Origin: Nitrospirillum iridis
Lineage (GTDB): Bacteria; Pseudomonadota; Alphaproteobacteria; Azospirillales; Azospirillaceae
DNA length: 64,000 nucleotides
Reading direction: 5' to 3'
Assembly: GCF_014205765.1 (NCBI RefSeq)
Contig: NZ_JACIIZ010000014.1
Location: 1-64,000, forward strand
Positions 34,080-45,730 of the stretch are shown piece after piece. Under the pieces are notes generated by a model. That model saw only the letters and a list, made by a program, of their open reading frames with translations, was not told the DNA's origin and made no database searches. Both the position numbers and the translations under genes were made by a program. Position 1 is the first letter of the stretch. Each line of letters opens with the position of its first letter.

Positions 34080-36683
34080 ATGTTCCGGAGCATTTTGCTG
34101 CGCCGCACTGCCGTGCCACTGGTCCTTTGCCTCGTGCCGCTTATTGGCCGCGCGAATGAGGCTCCGTCATCGGAGCCGATCCAGGAAGTGATCGTCACCG
34201 GCTATGGCCATAGCCTGCAAACGGCCAGTGAGGTGAAGCGCCAGGCCGAACAGGTGGTCGATTCGGTCTCGGCCGAGGACATCGGCAAGTTCCCCAACCA
34301 GAACGTGGCGGAGGCGCTGCAACTGGTCACCGGCATCACCATGACCCGCAGCCGCAGCGAGGGCCTGGACATCGCCGTCCGGGGCTTCGCGTCCAACTTC
34401 CAGACCACGCAGCTGAACGGCCGCAGCATCGCGGTGAACGAGAACGTGGAAAACGGCGGCGTGAACGGCCGGCAGTTCCGCTATGACGTCCTGCCGTCCG
34501 AGCTGGTATCGCGCATCGACGTCCAAAAGTCGCCCACCGCCGACATGAACGAGGGCGCCATCGGCGGCAACATCAACGTCCTGACCTTCCATCCCTTCGA
34601 CCTGGGAACCACCGCCAGCGTCAACGCCCAGGGCAGCTATTCCGACCTGCGTGACCGGGTCGACCCGTCCGTGTCCGGCATCGCCTCGTGGGTGAACGCC
34701 AACCGGGATCTGGGCGTGTTGCTGGCCGCCTCCTACATGGAGCGGTCGGTGCGACAGGACCGCGAATACAGCACGGGCTGGCAGATCACCAAGGCCTGGG
34801 ATCCCTATTTCGGCGGCGACACCTGGACCCCCACCCGCATCCGCCCCACCATCGAGCAGGAGGATCGCCGCCGCTACACGGTGGACGGCGCCGTGCAGTG
34901 GCAGCCCAACGAGCATTGGGAAACCAATGTCGACCTGCTGTTTTCCCGCCTGAAGGACAATTACGACGAATACGGCATCGACTTTTATCCGGGCGACAGC
35001 GCAGTGAAGCCGGCGGCCGGCACCTTCACCGTCAGTGACGGCACCATGGTGCGCGGCACCTTGAACAACGTCTTCACCATGGCCTCCCGCGAGACCTCCG
35101 GCCAGCGCCACGACCTGTTCGTCGCCGGCCTGAACCAGAAGTGGACCGACGGCCCCTGGACCGTGGACGGCGACTTCTCCTATTCCTCCGCCCACAGCGT
35201 CACCGACGACCCCATCCACCGCACCCGTCTGCAGACCTACCTGCCGCTGACGATGGATTTCACCCGGGGGTATGAGGCCGCCTATGACCTGATCACCCCG
35301 GTCAACCTCAACAGCCCCGGCAGCTATGTCGGCCGCCGCCTGGAATACCGGGATGAGGACAGCAAGGACTACGATTGGGGCGGACGGCTGGACATCACCC
35401 GGGACCTGAACATCGGCCCCCTGTCCAGCCTGGTGCTGGGCGGTGAATACCGGGAGCGGGAGCGCGACTATTTCCGCCGCGACCTGGTGAGCGAAGCGGG
35501 GGTCAAGGGTGTGGCCGGCGGGGCCTTCCCCTCCTCGCTGTTCCAGTCCTTCCCCTATTCCGACTTCATGAGCGGCTTCAGCGGCAATTTCCCGCGCACC
35601 TGGCTGGTGCCGAACGGTCGCGCCTTCTTCGCCAACTACTTCGACAATTCGCTGCTGAACGCGCCGTTGACCGCCGCCGACCTCGCCAACGGCTTCAAGG
35701 TGACGGAGGAGACGACGGCGGGCTACGGCCGCCTGAACATGAAAGCCGACTTGGCCGGCATTCCGCTCAGCGGCAACGCCGGCCTGCGGGTGGTGGACAC
35801 CAAGCAGGTTTCCAGCGGCTACGCCACCAACGGCGTCACCGCGACGCCCGTGCGCTACGAGAAGAACTACACCGACCTGCTGCCCAGCATGAACCTGAAG
35901 GCCGACCTGACCGACGATCTGGTCTCGCGCTTCAGCGTGGCCCGGGTGCTGACCCGGCCGAACCTGGGCGACATCGCGCCCCGTCTCAGCATTTCCAACG
36001 ACGCGCCGACAGGCAGCGGCGGCAACCCCAACCTGTCCCCCTATATGGCGACCCAGTATGACGCCACGCTGGAATGGTACTTCCGCAAGGACGCGTCGCT
36101 GACCGGCGGCGTGTTCTATAAGCAGCTGGACAGCTACATCACCGCCAAGAACACCCAGATCAACATTCCCGGGCGCGGCGATATCCGCATCACCACCCTG
36201 GCCAACGGCGGCAACGCGGAGGTCCGGGGGTTCGAGCTCGCCTACCAGCAGGTCATGACCTTCCTGCCCGCCCCCTTCGACGGGCTGGGGCTGCAGGCGA
36301 ATTTCACCCACGCCGACGTCACCACCCTGTTCGTCACCGGCACCCGCACCGTCCGGGACCAGCTGCCCGGCCTGTCCAACAACAGCTACAATCTGGTGGG
36401 CTTCTACGACTACGGCCCGTTCGGCGCCCGGCTCAGCTATTCGTGGCGTAGCGCCTATATGAGCGGGTTCGGCAACGAGGTCAGCTCGGACACCAATGTT
36501 GACGCCTACGGCACGCTGGACGCCAGCCTCAGCTACGCCGTGACGGACAACATCACGTTGACCCTGGAAGGCACCAACCTGCTGGGTGCCGCCCTGTACA
36601 ACTACGGCAACACCCCCACCCAGGCGCGCGAAATCTACTACTACGGCCGGCGCTACACCGCCGGGGTGCGCGCCAAGTTCTGA
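34080..36683 (+). CDS. TonB-dependent receptor (no STN domain)
   Basis: Outer-membrane active transporter of about 867 residues. Signal peptide 'MFRSILLRRTAVPLVLCLVPLIGRA', then a TonB-box-like 'IQEVIVTGYG'. The plug domain has 'SAEDIGKFPNQNVAEALQLVTGITMTR', and a 22-strand-type barrel ends in aromatic Phe ('YTAGVRAKF'). The plug signature matches the large TonB receptor group often used for oligosaccharide or other organic substrates in Caulobacter, sphingomonads and xanthomonads. Substrate unknown. Relative of the receptor at 50002-52938, but without signalling domain or sigma/anti-sigma genes. Confidence 0.9.
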   Translation: MFRSILLRRTAVPLVLCLVPLIGRANEAPSSEPIQEVIVTGYGHSLQTASEVKRQAEQVVDSVSAEDIGKFPNQNVAEALQLVTGITMTRSRSEGLDIAVRGFASNFQTTQLNGRSIAVNENVENGGVNGRQFRYDVLPSELVSRIDVQKSPTADMNEGAIGGNINVLTFHPFDLGTTASVNAQGSYSDLRDRVDPSVSGIASWVNANRDLGVLLAASYMERSVRQDREYSTGWQITKAWDPYFGGDTWTPTRIRPTIEQEDRRRYTVDGAVQWQPNEHWETNVDLLFSRLKDNYDEYGIDFYPGDSAVKPAAGTFTVSDGTMVRGTLNNVFTMASRETSGQRHDLFVAGLNQKWTDGPWTVDGDFSYSSAHSVTDDPIHRTRLQTYLPLTMDFTRGYEAAYDLITPVNLNSPGSYVGRRLEYRDEDSKDYDWGGRLDITRDLNIGPLSSLVLGGEYRERERDYFRRDLVSEAGVKGVAGGAFPSSLFQSFPYSDFMSGFSGNFPRTWLVPNGRAFFANYFDNSLLNAPLTAADLANGFKVTEETTAGYGRLNMKADLAGIPLSGNAGLRVVDTKQVSSGYATNGVTATPVRYEKNYTDLLPSMNLKADLTDDLVSRFSVARVLTRPNLGDIAPRLSISNDAPTGSGGNPNLSPYMATQYDATLEWYFRKDASLTGGVFYKQLDSYITAKNTQINIPGRGDIRITTLANGGNAEVRGFELAYQQVMTFLPAPFDGLGLQANFTHADVTTLFVTGTRTVRDQLPGLSNNSYNLVGFYDYGPFGARLSYSWRSAYMSGFGNEVSSDTNVDAYGTLDASLSYAVTDNITLTLEGTNLLGAALYNYGNTPTQAREIYYYGRRYTAGVRAKF

Positions 36684-36691
36684 GTCCCCCC

Positions 36692-36725
36692 GTCAGGCCG
36701 GCCCGCATGTCGGGGCCGGCCTGAC
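36692..36725. terminator. bidirectional hairpin between TonB receptor and flavoprotein
   Basis: Perfect 13-bp stem GTCAGGCCGGCCC/GGGCCGGCCTGAC, 8-base loop, exactly filling the 44-bp convergent gap. Confidence 0.65.
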
Positions 36726-36727
36726 GC

Positions 36728-38008
36728 CTATCCCAAGAAAGTGGCGACGCCCTCCGCCGCCGCCAGCGCCCCGCTGAAGCAGGCCTGCAGCAGATAGCCG
36801 CCGGTGGGCGCCTCCCAATCCAGCATCTCGCCCACGGCGAAGACGCCCGGCAGGCGGCGCAGCATCAGGTGCTCATCCAGTTCGGTGAGCGTGATGCCGC
36901 CGGCGGTGGAGATGGCGCGGTCCAGGGGACGGATGGCGGACAGGGTGATGGGCAGGGCCTTGAGGCGGGCGGCCAGCGCCGCAGGCGTTGCCAAGTCGGC
37001 GGGCGTGGCACCTTCGCGCAGCAGGGCGGGAATGACACCCTCCAGGCCCAGGGCCTTGCGCAGGCGGTTCTTCAGGCTCTCGGACGGCGGCGCCTTGGCC
37101 AGACGCGCCATAAGGGCGCCCAGGTCCAGGTCGGGCTTCAGATCGATATGCAGGACCGCCTGGCCGTCGCGGGCGATGGCCTCGCGCACGGCGGCACCCA
37201 GGGCGTAGAGGGCGCCGCCCTCCAGGCCGGTGCGGGTCACCACCGCCTCCCCCCGGCTGGTCTGGCCGGCGAAGGACAGGGCGATGCGCTTCAGCGGCTG
37301 GCCCTCCGCCCGCTCAACGAAGGTGGGGGACCAGGCGACGTCGAAGCCAGCGTTGGCGGCGCGGAACGGCGCCAGGTCCACGCCCTTCGCCGCCAGCAGG
37401 GGCGCCCAGCCGCCGTCGGAGCCCAGGCGCGGCCAGCTGGCGCCGCCCAGGGCCAGCAGGGTGGCGTCGGCCGCCACCGCCAGCGGGACCCCTGACCTTC
37501 CAAAGGCCGGCGTCTCGAAGGTCAGGGCGCCGTTGGCGTCCCACCCGGTCCAGCGATGGCGGGCCTTTAGCGTCACGCCCAGGCCGTCCAGGCGGCGCAG
37601 CCAGGCGCGCAGCAGGGGGGAGGCCTTGAGCCCCACGGGGAAGACCCGGCCGCTGCTGCCCACGAAGGTCTCGATGCCCAGACCATGGACCCAGGCGCGC
37701 AAATCGGCGGGGGTGAAGCGGTCGAGCCAGGGCTTCACCACCGGGGCGGCCCCGCCATAGCGGGTGATGAAGCGGTCCAGCGGTTCGGAATGGGTGATGT
37801 TGAGGCCACCGCGCCCGGCCATCAAGAACTTGCGCGCCGGTGACGGCATGGCGTCGTAGACCGTGACGGCGATGCCCCGGGCGGCTAGCGCCTCGGCCGC
37901 CATCAGGCCGGCGGGCCCCGCGCCAATGATGGCTACCGTCGGGCACTGCCCGATGACGGCCCCCGTCGGGCCCTGCCGCCCCTCCTGCTCCGCCGCCTGC
38001 GGCACCAT
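36728..38008 (-). CDS. NAD(P)/FAD-dependent oxidoreductase, HI0933/TIGR03862-like flavoprotein
   Basis: About 426 residues. The N-terminal FAD-binding Rossmann motif 'VAIIGAGPAGLMAAEALAARGIAVTVYDA' is followed by 'KFLMAGRGGLNITHSEP', 'GRVFPVGLKASPLLRAWL' and, at the C-terminus, 'AISTAGGITLTELDEHLMLRRLPGVFAVGEMLDWEAPTGGYLLQACFSGALAA'. This fits the BaiN/RdsA-type flavoprotein family (TIGR03862 branch). The reaction is unknown in most members. ATG 38008 is preceded by GAGGGGGA. It is divergent from metH1, whose shared operator lies about 100 bp away. Confidence 0.85.
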   Translation of the reverse strand: MVPQAAEQEGRQGPTGAVIGQCPTVAIIGAGPAGLMAAEALAARGIAVTVYDAMPSPARKFLMAGRGGLNITHSEPLDRFITRYGGAAPVVKPWLDRFTPADLRAWVHGLGIETFVGSSGRVFPVGLKASPLLRAWLRRLDGLGVTLKARHRWTGWDANGALTFETPAFGRSGVPLAVAADATLLALGGASWPRLGSDGGWAPLLAAKGVDLAPFRAANAGFDVAWSPTFVERAEGQPLKRIALSFAGQTSRGEAVVTRTGLEGGALYALGAAVREAIARDGQAVLHIDLKPDLDLGALMARLAKAPPSESLKNRLRKALGLEGVIPALLREGATPADLATPAALAARLKALPITLSAIRPLDRAISTAGGITLTELDEHLMLRRLPGVFAVGEMLDWEAPTGGYLLQACFSGALAAAEGVATFLG

Positions 38009-38112
38009 CTGTCCCCCTCGACACAATCCGTCGCCGCTTCTAGGCATGGGGCGGCGGTGGCGTCAATCCGCGCCACTCGGAAAGGCGGGCGGCGGGCGCG
38101 CCCAGCGCATCA

Positions 38113-38130
38113 CATAAAGACATCTTTATG
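38113..38130. promoter_or_regulatory. met-regulon palindrome upstream of metH1
   Basis: CATAAAGACATCTTTATG, an 8-2-8 perfect palindrome 83 bp before the metH1 ATG. Its 16-bp core is the exact reverse complement of the core ahead of the ArsR-methyltransferase gene (45516-45531). This is the pattern expected of a dimeric ArsR-family regulator; SahR-type regulators of the methionine cycle are the closest described function. Confidence 0.75.
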
Positions 38131-38213
38131 TTTGCATCTGTATCCCCACATGACTAGGGTGACGCACGTTTCCTTCCAAAGTGCCGGCGCGGTGGCCGGC
38201 GGAGCACGCGATC

Positions 38214-39287
38214 ATGGCCCTGACCCGTTCCGAACGCTTGGCCCTTCTGCCCGAGCTGCTGAAACAGCGCATCCTGGTGCTGGACGGCGCCATGGGCACC
38301 ATGATCCAGGGCTACAAGCTGGACGAGGCGGGCTATCGCGGCGACCGGTTCAAGGATTGGCACCGCGACGTGCGCGGCAACAACGACCTGCTGAATCTGA
38401 CGCAGCCGCAGATCGTGCGGGAAATCCACCAGCAGTATTTCGACGCCGGCGCCGACATCGTCGAGACCAACACCTTCAACTCCACCAGCATCAGCCTGGC
38501 CGACTACGGCATGGAGGATCTGGCCTATGAGTTCAACAAGGCCGGCGCCGCCCTGGCCCGCCAGGCGGGCGACGCGGCGGAAGATGCCGATCCGTCCAAG
38601 CCGCGCTACGTCGCCGGCGCCATCGGCCCCACCAACCGCACCGCCTCCATCAGCCCGGTGGTCACCGACCCCGGCTTCCGCAATGTCGACTTCGATGAAT
38701 TGCGCCTGGCCTACCGCACCCAGACGGAAGGCCTGATCGACGGCGGGGTGGACATGCTGCTGGTCGAGACCATCTTCGACACCCTGAACGCCAAGGCCGC
38801 CCTGTTCGCCGTGGAAGAGGTGCTGGAGGAAAAGGGCCTGGAACTGCCGGTCATGATCTCCGGCACCATCACCGACCGCTCCGGCCGCACCCTGTCCGGC
38901 CAGACGACGGAAGCCTTCTGGAACAGCCTGCGCCATGTGAAGCCGCTGACCATCGGCCTGAACTGCGCCCTGGGCGCCGACCTGATGCGCCCCTATGCGC
39001 AGGAGTTGAGCCGGGTGGCCGACACCTTCGTCAGCGCCCATCCCAATGCCGGCCTGCCCAATGAATTCGGCGGCTATGACGAGTCACCGGACCAAATGGC
39101 CGAGCAGTTGCGCCACTGGGCCGGCGACGGCCTGGTCAACATCCTGGGTGGCTGCTGCGGCACCTCCCCCGCCCACATCCGCGCCATCGCGGCGGCGGTG
39201 AAGGGCATCACCCCGCGCCGCCCGGCCGAGCGCCCCGCCCGCATGCGCCTGGCGGGGCTGGAGCCGTTCGAGATGCCGGCCTTCTGA
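38214..39287 (+). CDS. metH: methionine synthase, homocysteine-binding half
   Basis: First of two genes that together equal a full MetH. About 357 residues: '[24 protein letters not shown]' and '[22 protein letters not shown]'. Zinc-ligand cysteines are in '[14 protein letters not shown]' and '[13 protein letters not shown]'. It activates homocysteine as a thiolate for methylation by methylcobalamin on the partner protein. ATG 38214 starts '[12 protein letters not shown]'. The second half begins 64 bp downstream in another frame, so this is a genuine split, as described in Caulobacter, not a frameshift within a domain. Confidence 0.95.
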   Translation: MALTRSERLALLPELLKQRILVLDGAMGTMIQGYKLDEAGYRGDRFKDWHRDVRGNNDLLNLTQPQIVREIHQQYFDAGADIVETNTFNSTSISLADYGMEDLAYEFNKAGAALARQAGDAAEDADPSKPRYVAGAIGPTNRTASISPVVTDPGFRNVDFDELRLAYRTQTEGLIDGGVDMLLVETIFDTLNAKAALFAVEEVLEEKGLELPVMISGTITDRSGRTLSGQTTEAFWNSLRHVKPLTIGLNCALGADLMRPYAQELSRVADTFVSAHPNAGLPNEFGGYDESPDQMAEQLRHWAGDGLVNILGGCCGTSPAHIRAIAAAVKGITPRRPAERPARMRLAGLEPFEMPAF

Positions 39288-39351
39288 CCAACCCCATCAT
39301 CCGTCTTTTCAGCGCCTTCCCTTCATCGTTTCGCTTCCGGAACCAGCCGCC

Positions 39352-42024
<2,673 letters not shown>

Positions 42025-42040
42025 GCCAGACGTTCGGGCC

Positions 42041-42622
42041 TCAGCGTTCCGGCCAGATGTCGATCTGGCGGTAGGCGCAGTGATAGCCCCAGGGTTTGCC
42101 GCCCCAGGTGAGGGTTCCTTCGACCTCATCGCCGGCCAAGTCACCCTCACCGGCAGAACCAAAGCGCTCGACGAAAGCGGCGCGGATATCCGGCCGGCAG
42201 TCGATCGCGCTGGTCATCGACCACATCGACCGTGGCTTGTCGTCGTTCCAGACGATGGGGATGCCGACGGAGGACGTCTGGCGCGGCGCCTGGGGGCGGT
42301 CGATCTGGCGCAGGGAGGAAATCGCCTGGTCCAGGCCAATGCGGGAGAGGTCGTCGACATCCTCCCACGCGCTGAGGGTCACGCAATCGCGATAGCCCGC
42401 ATGGCGGCACACCTCCCACCTGCCGGACATGACGACCAGCGACCGCGCCCGGTCATTCCAGGTCGTGAACCCCAAATTCTCGGTGTCCTCCGTGATATCG
42501 AAGGCACCGCCCTTACGGTCACGGTCGGAGTAGAGCACCACATGCCCGTCACCGGCCAGGGCGGGCGCTGGAACCGGCATGGCCAGGAGAACGCAAACCA
42601 GGACCGGCCACCGCTTCCCCAT
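42041..42622 (-). CDS. secreted beta/gamma-crystallin-like protein
   Basis: About 193 residues with signal peptide 'MGKRWPVLVCVLLAMPVPAPALA'. The next 75 residues form a crystallin-type Greek-key unit ('HVVLYSDRDRKGGAFDITEDTENLGFTTWNDRARSLVVMSGRWEVCRHAGYRDC'). They carry the N-D-x-x-x-S variant of the Ca-binding (N/D)(N/D)xx(S/T)S signature. A second region near the C-terminus ('GDEVEGTLTWGGKPWGYHCAYRQIDIW') is shared with the adjacent paralogue. Exported; function unknown. ATG 42622 gives the signal peptide. Confidence 0.75.
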   Translation of the reverse strand: MGKRWPVLVCVLLAMPVPAPALAGDGHVVLYSDRDRKGGAFDITEDTENLGFTTWNDRARSLVVMSGRWEVCRHAGYRDCVTLSAWEDVDDLSRIGLDQAISSLRQIDRPQAPRQTSSVGIPIVWNDDKPRSMWSMTSAIDCRPDIRAAFVERFGSAGEGDLAGDEVEGTLTWGGKPWGYHCAYRQIDIWPER

Positions 42623-42685
42623 GCGCGCCTCCACCCGTGCTGCGACAGGGACCGGGCGGCTCCGTCGCCACCCGGTCAACCTTGG

Positions 42686-43378
42686 TTACTGCCAGATGTT
42701 GATCTGCTCATTGGTGCAGCGGTAGTGCCACCGCTCGCCATTCCAGTGGATGCGGCCTTCCCATTCATCGCCCCGGAAGTCGAAGTCGCTTGGCCGGCCA
42801 AAGCGCTGAACGAAGGCATCGAAGATCCGGTGGCGGCATTCCCCCATGGGCGGCGGCCCGTCGCGGCGGTCGTCGTTCCAATCGATGCCGCCCTGCGGCG
42901 CCGGCTGATAGCCCGGCGGCGGACCCGAGGGGCCGTTATTCCAGGTGATATCCCCGCCCCCGCCATAGCTGGGCGGCGGCGCGTAGACCGGCGGAGGGGC
43001 GTAAACCGGCGGCGGCGGGGGTGGTGGCTCCGGCTGGTAATAGCGGCCGTCGATCTGGCGGGCGGAGGAAATGCTGGCGAACAGCCCGATCTCACCCAGA
43101 TCGCCGATACGGGTGCCGCGCCCCACGCGCTTGCAGTCCCGGAAGCCGGAATTCCTGCACACTTCCCATTCGCCGGAACGCACGATCATGGACTTGGCGC
43201 GGTCGTTCCAACGCCCCATGTCGGCCAAATTCTCCACCCCATCCCGGATGGTCAGGGCATCCCCCCGGAAGTAGGCCTCGGAGAACAGGGTGATCTCACC
43301 CGCCAGCGCGCCGCCAGCGGTCAGCAGGGTGCCGGCCAGCACGGCGGCGCCCATCAATCGGTGCAATGATCCAGTCAT
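42686..43378 (-). CDS. secreted beta/gamma-crystallin-like protein, paralogue
   Basis: About 230 residues, tandem paralogue of the next gene downstream. Signal peptide 'MTGSLHRLMGAAVLAGTLLTAGGALA'. Crystallin-like unit 'EITLFSEAYFRGDALTIRDGVENLADMGRWNDRAKSMIVRSGEWEVCRNSGFRDC', then a Pro/Gly/Tyr-rich linker with repeated 'PPPVYAPPP'. The shared C-terminal unit is 'GDEWEGRIHWNGERWHYRCTNEQINIW'. The linker is the main difference between the two. The pair is 63 bp apart, probably one operon. Confidence 0.75.
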   Translation of the reverse strand: MTGSLHRLMGAAVLAGTLLTAGGALAGEITLFSEAYFRGDALTIRDGVENLADMGRWNDRAKSMIVRSGEWEVCRNSGFRDCKRVGRGTRIGDLGEIGLFASISSARQIDGRYYQPEPPPPPPPVYAPPPVYAPPPSYGGGGDITWNNGPSGPPPGYQPAPQGGIDWNDDRRDGPPPMGECRHRIFDAFVQRFGRPSDFDFRGDEWEGRIHWNGERWHYRCTNEQINIWQ

Positions 43379-43543
43379 GACGGTCCACCCTGTCATCCGG
43401 CCGGCGGCTCGGGGCCGCCCGCCATTCCCGTTGGTACATTCCCGCAAGGAAACACGTTCCCCGGCGGATTTAACCTAAACAGCGGAGAATGGCGAGCCCA
43501 TGGCGGACGGGTGACCGCATTCGGATTTCGCGGGGATGCCCGC

Positions 43544-44497
43544 TCACACCGGCTGGGGCGCCCGCACCCCCAGCATATGGCAGATGGCGACCGTCAGGTC
43601 GGCGCGGTTGAGGGTGTAGAAGTGGAAGTCGCGCACCCCTTCCCGCTCCAGCCGCAGGCATTGCTGCACGGCGACGGTCGCCGCCACCAGCTGCCGGGTC
43701 TCGGGTTCCGCGTCCAGGCCGCCGAACAGGTCGTTCATCCAATCAGGCACGGCACAGTTGCACTTGGCGCCCAGATCCACCGCGCGGCCGAAATTGGTGA
43801 TGGGCAGGATGCCGGGCACGATGGGGATGCCGATGCCGGCGGCCGCCACCTTGTCGCGGAAGCGCAGGAACGCGTCGGTGTCGAAGAAGAACTGGCTGAT
43901 GGCCCGGGTGGCGCCGGCATCCACCTTGCGCCGCAAATTGTCGATGTCGGCCGCCGGGCTGGCCGCCTCCGGATGGGTTTCCGGGAAGCAGGCCACCGAA
44001 ATCTCGAAGTCCGCCACCCGCTTCAGCCCCGCCACCAGGTCGGTCGCGTAGGCATAGCCGCCCGGATGGGGAACATAACCGCTGCCGCCCAGGCCGCCGC
44101 TGCCGTCCGCCGCCTGGGGCGGATCACCGCGCAGCGCCACGATGTGGCGGATGCCGGCCTCCCAATAGGCCCGGGCGATGGTGTCGATCTCCTCCCGCGT
44201 GGCGGCCACGCAGGTCAGGTGGGCGGCGGCGGGAATGCCGGTCTGCTGCTGGATGGCGGTGACGGTGGCATGCGTGCGTTCGCGCGTGGTGCCACCGGCG
44301 CCATAGGTGACCGAGACGAAGGAGGGCGACAGGGGGGCCAGGCGGCGGATGGCCTGCCACAGCGTCTGTTCCATCTTCTCCGTCTTGGGCGGGAAGAATT
44401 CGAAGCTGATGCGCAGCCCCCGCGGCACGGTCACCAGCGGCTCCCCACCGCCCAGGCCCTTTTCCAACCCTTCGGTCATCTCGGTCATCGTCGTCAT
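43544..44497 (-). CDS. metF: methylenetetrahydrofolate reductase
   Basis: FAD-dependent reduction of 5,10-methylene-THF to 5-methyl-THF, the methyl donor for the two-part MetH in this window. About 317 residues. Motifs: 'RISFEFFPPKTEKME', 'FVSVTYGAGGTTRERTH', 'AAAHLTCVAATREEIDTIA', 'IRHIVALRGDPP', 'AISQFFFDTDAFLRF', 'IPIVPGILPI'. ATG 44497 overlaps the ArsR-methyltransferase stop (ATGA), so the two are co-translated and under one promoter. Confidence 0.96.
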   Translation of the reverse strand: MTTMTEMTEGLEKGLGGGEPLVTVPRGLRISFEFFPPKTEKMEQTLWQAIRRLAPLSPSFVSVTYGAGGTTRERTHATVTAIQQQTGIPAAAHLTCVAATREEIDTIARAYWEAGIRHIVALRGDPPQAADGSGGLGGSGYVPHPGGYAYATDLVAGLKRVADFEISVACFPETHPEAASPAADIDNLRRKVDAGATRAISQFFFDTDAFLRFRDKVAAAGIGIPIVPGILPITNFGRAVDLGAKCNCAVPDWMNDLFGGLDAEPETRQLVAATVAVQQCLRLEREGVRDFHFYTLNRADLTVAICHMLGVRAPQPV

Positions 44498-45471
44498 GCT
44501 CGTTTCTGAAAATCGCTGGTCTGCAGGGCGTCGGTATCGGCGCCGGATGGCCGGCGGCCCGTCCACAGGGTCACGGTCAAGGGGTTGCCCGGCAGGTGTA
44601 CGGGCGCCGCCATCTCCAGGCCGGCCAGCGCGAACCACTGCGCCATTTCGGTGTCGGTGAAGCCCAGCCGGCGGTGGGCATGGTCTATGCGCAGGTTTTC
44701 CAGGTCATGGCTGGCGAAATCGACGACCACCAGCCGGCCACCGGGGCGCAGCACGCGCGCGGCCTCCGCCACCACCTCTTGCGGGACCTCGGCGTAATGC
44801 AGCACCTGGTGGACCAGCACCATGTCCTGGCTGCTGGTGGGCAGCGGCACCTGGTACATGTCGGCCAGGCGCACCTGGCACTGACGCAGACCCGCCTTTT
44901 CCAGGTTCACCCGCGCCACCGCCAGCATCTCGCGCGAGGCGTCGATGCCCAGCGCCCGATTCACATGGGGACCGAACAGCTCCAGCATGCGGCCGGTGCC
45001 CGTGCCGATGTCCAGCAGGTCACCGATGCCGCCGGAGGGCACCAGGCCCAGCAGCGCCTCCTCCACCTCGCGTTCCGGCACGTGCAGACTGCGCACCTCG
45101 TGCCAGCGCGCGGCGTTGTCGCGGAAATACTGGGCCGCCGTCTCCTGCCGCGCGCGCTTGATCTGGTCCAGCCTCTCCAGGTCCAGCGCCAGGCCGGGAT
45201 CGTCGGCTGGGATGGCATCCACCAGGGTCCGGGCCAATTCGGCGACGCCGCCGCGCTCGGCCAAACGGTAGTACGCCCAGATGCCCTCCCGGAAGCGATC
45301 CAGCAGCCCGGCGTCACATAGAAGCTTGAGATGGCGGGACACGCGCGGCTGGCTTTGCCCCAGGATCTGGGTCAACTCACTGACCGTCAGCTCGCCATGG
45401 GCACAGAGGGCCAGCAAGCGCAGGCGCGTCGGTTCAGCCGCCGCCTTCAGTGCCCCCAGCAGAAATTCCAT
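44494..45471 (-). CDS. ArsR-family regulator fused to SAM-dependent methyltransferase domain
   Basis: 325 residues. Residues about 5-90 are an ArsR winged helix ('RLRLLALCAHGELTVSELTQILGQSQPRVSRHLKLLCDAGLLDRFREGIWAYYRL') without the metal-binding cysteines of metal sensors. Residues about 145-300 are a class I methyltransferase ('IGDLLDIGTGTGRMLELFG', 'QDMVLVHQVLHYAEVPQEVVAEAARVLRPGGRLVVVDF'). Fusions of this kind next to metF are common in alphaproteobacteria. The bound SAM or SAH could be the sensed ligand, as for SahR regulators (inference). It lies behind a palindrome identical to that of metH1, suggesting it represses itself, metF and metH. Confidence 0.9.
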   Translation of the reverse strand: MEFLLGALKAAAEPTRLRLLALCAHGELTVSELTQILGQSQPRVSRHLKLLCDAGLLDRFREGIWAYYRLAERGGVAELARTLVDAIPADDPGLALDLERLDQIKRARQETAAQYFRDNAARWHEVRSLHVPEREVEEALLGLVPSGGIGDLLDIGTGTGRMLELFGPHVNRALGIDASREMLAVARVNLEKAGLRQCQVRLADMYQVPLPTSSQDMVLVHQVLHYAEVPQEVVAEAARVLRPGGRLVVVDFASHDLENLRIDHAHRRLGFTDTEMAQWFALAGLEMAAPVHLPGNPLTVTLWTGRRPSGADTDALQTSDFQKRA

Positions 45472-45514
45472 GGTCCCAAAATCCCTACGCCATCACGATC
45501 AGATCGTTTGTACA

Positions 45515-45532
45515 TATAAAGATGTCTTTATG
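45515..45532. promoter_or_regulatory. met-regulon palindrome upstream of arsR/MT-metF
   Basis: TATAAAGATGTCTTTATG with core ATAAAGA-TG-TCTTTAT, 44 bp before the ATG. The core is exactly the reverse complement of the metH1 site at 38114-38129. It is placed where repressor binding would block transcription of the operon. Confidence 0.75.
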
Positions 45533-45730
45533 CGAGCGAATAATGGCCTAAGACGCTGCGCCGAGCCGGCGGCCCGGGAAACGGGTCACCCACTCGTCCG
45601 ATGGCCGCACCCTATATCGAAGGTCAGATAGAAAATGGCACCCTGCTGGCCCACCTCTTAGTGGTGCCTGGATTTGGCCACAAAGTATGTCAATCATCCT
45701 CCAGTAACCAATCTAACCGTGGGTTGACGC

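Noticed and set aside
34167-36311. Minus-strand open frame of about 700 codons across the TonB receptor
   Set aside because: Low-complexity Gly/Val/Ala-rich shadow of the receptor coding strand.
45472-45730. SAM or SAH riboswitch upstream of metF or the ArsR fusion
   Set aside because: No SAM-II or SAH riboswitch core is visible; the palindrome explains regulation better.
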